This document shows, piece after piece, positions 41,022-41,064 of a stretch of 41,064 nucleotides of DNA (within the stretch, counting starts at the first letter, position 1; each line of letters starts with the position of its first letter). The notes under the pieces were generated by a model, which searched no databases, was not told the DNA's origin, and saw only the letters and a program-made list of their open reading frames with translations. Source of the DNA: Clostridiales bacterium. GTDB lineage: Bacteria; Bacillota; Clostridia; Lachnospirales; Lachnospiraceae. Where the stretch lies: contig DUNZ01000144.1 of NCBI GenBank assembly GCA_012839085.1, positions 1-41,064 of the forward strand. Reading direction: 5' to 3'. Position numbers and translations under genes: made by a program.

Positions 41022-41064
41022 ATGATACCATACAAACAGCTTTCTTTGGCAGATATTTTTTCAG
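41022..41064 (+). CDS. Partial transposase (N-terminus only)
   Basis: The first 14 codons of an ORF that runs off the window: MIPYKQLSLADIFS, behind AGGAG 10 bases upstream. This beginning resembles the N-terminus of a clostridial transposase group with a DDE domain (IS1182/IS4-like), whose members start M-I-x-Y-K-Q-L-[ST]-L-x-D-I-F. The catalytic part is outside the window, so the assignment rests on a short match. Confidence 0.6.
   Translation, partial: MIPYKQLSLADIFS

Noticed and set aside
1-41064. CRISPR array, rRNA genes, prophage or a replication origin
   Set aside because: No regularly spaced repeats, rRNA signatures, phage structural genes or DnaA-box clusters were seen.

Overview
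The window is AT-rich, low-GC Firmicute DNA and looks like a spore-forming clostridium, most likely a relative of the Lachnospiraceae. The evidence is the spore genes (spmA, spmB, a GerA/SpoVAF-type protein), strong AGGAGG-type ribosome binding sites, lipoprotein-type binding proteins, a DUF3881-like gene, and the block gmk-like–yaaR–holB–yaaT–trmN6–rsmI lying close to an abrB-type gene, which parallels the Bacillus subtilis yaaR–abrB region. The species cannot be named from sequence alone.

Layout. 1-480: a small leftward gene (48 aa) with a terminator, back to back with a promoter for a YesN/AraC-type response regulator (477-2084). 2184-7096, leftward: an oligosaccharide-type ABC importer (two permeases and a lipoprotein binding protein) followed by a YesL-like membrane protein; no ATPase or sensor kinase is present. 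7437-11854, leftward: a membrane-anchored surface protein built from duplicated modules, and a chemotaxis receptor with a long charged N-terminus. 11978-13101: spmB/spmA. 13511: an AbrB-type regulator (rightward). 13925-20191, leftward: a housekeeping block (TPR-MORN protein, rsmI, trmN6, ricT, holB, yaaR, guanylate-kinase-like), preceded by a sugar-sensor/GGDEF protein (20240-22165). 22514-23428: a duplicated-domain lipoprotein. 23795-26610, rightward: a CofE-like ligase homologue and a SpoVAF-type germination protein. 26696-27736: a URO-D-family methyltransferase-like protein. 27823-30906: a polar amino-acid ABC importer of cystine-transporter type, preceded by a promoter, an inverted repeat and a 41-codon small ORF with two adjacent Cys codons near its end. 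31427: flavodoxin-domain protein. 32272: tRNA-Lys(CTT). 32512: thioredoxin. 33000: a 46-aa small ORF after trmB. 34250: araA alone. 35869: a D,D-carboxypeptidase. 37409: an unaccompanied PstS-like lipoprotein. 38554: tRNA-Arg(CCT). 38741: DUF3881-like. 39784: an HD-GYP protein. 41022: the first 14 codons of a probable transposase, cut by the window edge.

How the genes work together. The left third is carbohydrate sensing and uptake plus surface and motility functions. The middle is conserved information processing (replication clamp loader, rRNA and tRNA methylation, Ric complex). The right third deals with sulfur/thiol and redox (cystine-type uptake, flavodoxin, thioredoxin), the cell wall, and c-di-GMP breakdown. 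A GGDEF protein and an HD-GYP protein give both directions of c-di-GMP turnover within about 20 kb.

The most interesting unexplained items are three short ORFs with good ribosome binding sites (128-274, 30992-31117, 33000-33140). The one with the Cys-Cys pair upstream of the cystine-type importer is a candidate cysteine-sensing leader peptide. That role is inference: no intrinsic terminator was found between it and the first importer gene.
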